Assembly (NCBI GenBank): GCA_009726075.1
Contig: WLND01000095.1
Span: 1-6,673, forward strand
Length of the DNA: 6,673 bases
Origin: Actinomycetota bacterium
Lineage (GTDB): Bacteria > Actinomycetota > Actinomycetes > S36-B12
Reading direction: 5' to 3'
In this document: positions 6,001 through 6,673 of the stretch, piece by piece
Layout: each line of letters starts with the position of its first letter
Position numbering within the stretch: the first letter of the stretch is position 1
Made by a program: the position numbers and the translations under genes
Notes under the pieces: model-generated
Database searches by the model: none
Seen by the model: the letters and a program-made list of their open reading frames with translations, nothing else
Told to the model about the DNA's origin: nothing

Positions 6001-6371
6001 GCAGAAATGTACCCGCGGTCAGAATGGACCTTCAGCGTTCGATCCGAGAACGCCATGGCCCGCAGCGCGCGGTCGTCGGCAGGTTCACCCCCACCAACTG
6101 TTGGAGTTCAACGGCACGGACAGTACCTTCCTGGTTCGACCGGAGCGGCGCTTCTGATCCGCAGTGCGTCGCCGCGATCACCCATCGATTCAGGGCCGGA
6201 CATCTGAGCCGCAGCGGATCGAGGCCAGCGCGGGAGTCCGGGGGGTTAGCCCCCTAGTTTCGGCGGCCGGCCCCCTGAGCCGGCCCACGGTCGTTGCGAT
6301 CGTCCACCCAGGTGTGTGACCGTGCCCTCGGCGGGCGCAGTCGCGATCGCCGACATCCTGGAAGGACGTCC
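6001..6371. other. Intergenic region between divergent operon and lipoprotein gene
   Basis: No gene is supported in this 371-base stretch. It must hold the promoters of the minus-strand aminotransferase operon and of the plus-strand lipoprotein gene, but I could not pick a -35/-10 pair with confidence. Visible structure includes the palindrome CCAAC-T-GTTGG (6094-6104), the GC-rich hairpins at 6241-6285, and two GCGATCG copies (6296-6302 and 6343-6349). A plus-strand frame ending at a TGA at 6155-6157 finishes with a coding-like stretch (HQLLEFNGTDSTFLVRPE), but most of that frame is antisense to the aminotransferase, so it is not called as a gene. Confidence 0.4.
6241..6285 (+). repeat. Pair of GC-rich hairpins in the lipoprotein leader or promoter region
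   Basis: Two inverted repeats follow each other. GGGGG (6241-6245) pairs with CCCCC (6250-6254) around TTAG. GGCCGGC (6265-6271) pairs perfectly with GCCGGCC (6279-6285) around CCCCTGA. The motif GCCCCCT occurs at 6249-6255, and CCCCCT recurs at 6271-6276. They lie 87-131 bases before the lipoprotein ATG, so an attenuator-like leader or a protein-binding site is possible. High local GC makes chance pairing easier. Confidence 0.3.
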
Positions 6372-6673
6372 ATGCACTCACGACCCAGAACAGTGGCCAT
6401 CATTGGCTCACTCGCAATCTCCGGCGCTCTCCTTCTCGCCGGTTGCGGCGGGGGCTCAACCGCCGCCGCACCCTCTGCAGCCGCAGCCTCGGCCGCCTCA
6501 TCGTCAGCGGCCGAGCCCGCCGTCGCCGCGAGCACGGGGCCCGGCGTCGGCACCGAGTGGAACCCGCCCCGGCCCACCGGCGTCCCGGAGGAACTCTGGT
6601 CCAGCATGTCCGCCGATCCTGCGGCAATGATGGCTTCTCCGGAGGACCTGGCCAAGGGCTGCAAGGGCCTCAA
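6372..6673 (+). CDS. Lipoprotein, N-terminal part only (cut by window edge)
   Basis: An ATG at 6372 opens a frame that continues past the right edge; 100 codons are visible. GGAAGGA (6360-6366) lies five bases upstream, a strong ribosome site. The N-terminus is a typical lipoprotein signal: basic residues (HSRPR), a hydrophobic core (VAIIGSLAISGALLL), and a lipobox LAGC with Cys25. Next comes Gly-Gly-Gly and a low-complexity Ala/Ser/Pro linker (about 29-55) that would tether a folded domain away from the membrane. The visible start of that domain is GTEWNPPRPTGVPEELW and then a segment with Met, Asp and Lys residues and one Cys (KGCKGL). I recognise no domain. The third codon positions are strongly G/C, as expected for a real gene here. 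It is divergent from the aminotransferase operon. Confidence 0.85.
   Translation, partial: MHSRPRTVAIIGSLAISGALLLAGCGGGSTAAAPSAAAASAASSSAAEPAVAASTGPGVGTEWNPPRPTGVPEELWSSMSADPAAMMASPEDLAKGCKGL

Noticed and set aside
5912..6060. FMN riboswitch (RFN element)
   Set aside because: GCAGGACC, GGTGAGA and AGCCGACGAT recall the 3' half, but a 10-base insertion interrupts it and no 5' half is visible upstream, so the cobalamin-like reading fits better.
5141..6157. 338-residue open frame on the plus strand
   Set aside because: Most of it is antisense to the aminotransferase. Only the last 30 residues look coding-like and they have no start or ribosome site of their own.

Overview
This window looks like ordinary chromosomal or mildly accessory DNA from a high-GC actinobacterium. 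That is an inference from the strongly G/C-biased third codon positions, the GTG starts, a Tat-type lipoprotein signal, a second lipoprotein with an Ala/Ser-rich linker, and an aminotransferase/sulfotransferase pair of a type I associate with actinobacteria. The species cannot be named from the sequence. I see no mobile element, CRISPR array, rRNA or tRNA.

Left part (1-3684). After a gene-poor stretch (1-389), a 12-helix major facilitator (390-1646, +) converges on a secreted, lipid-anchored flavin oxidase of the berberine-bridge type (1886-3418, -). The 239 bases between their stops hold one perfect 8-bp hairpin that could end transcripts from either side. The oxidase carries both residues for two-point covalent FAD attachment (His104 and Cys161). 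Its upstream region (3419-3662) holds a perfect inverted repeat and a tandem direct repeat that look regulatory. A membrane transporter beside an extracytoplasmic oxidase suggests a shared small-molecule substrate or product, but convergent genes do not make an operon, so this link is weak.

Middle (3663-4226). A small unrecognised gene (3685-3909, -) with strongly coding-like codon use is followed by a hairpin. About 317 bases upstream of it hold no convincing gene and may be decayed coding sequence.

Right part (4227-6673). A tightly coupled two-gene operon on the minus strand encodes a fold-type IV PLP aminotransferase (4961-5866) followed, with a 10-base overlap, by a sulfotransferase-like protein (4227-4970). 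The pair probably acts in one pathway, with amino transfer and sulfonation of related substrates, but the substrate is unknown. The leader of this operon contains a folded-looking segment whose core resembles the conserved core of cobalamin riboswitches. The aminotransferase has Thr where the family normally has the Glu that contacts the PLP ring nitrogen. A divergent lipoprotein gene (from 6372, +) runs off the right edge.

The most interesting points are the leader RNA candidate (5912-6000), the aminotransferase-sulfotransferase module, and the missing PLP glutamate.
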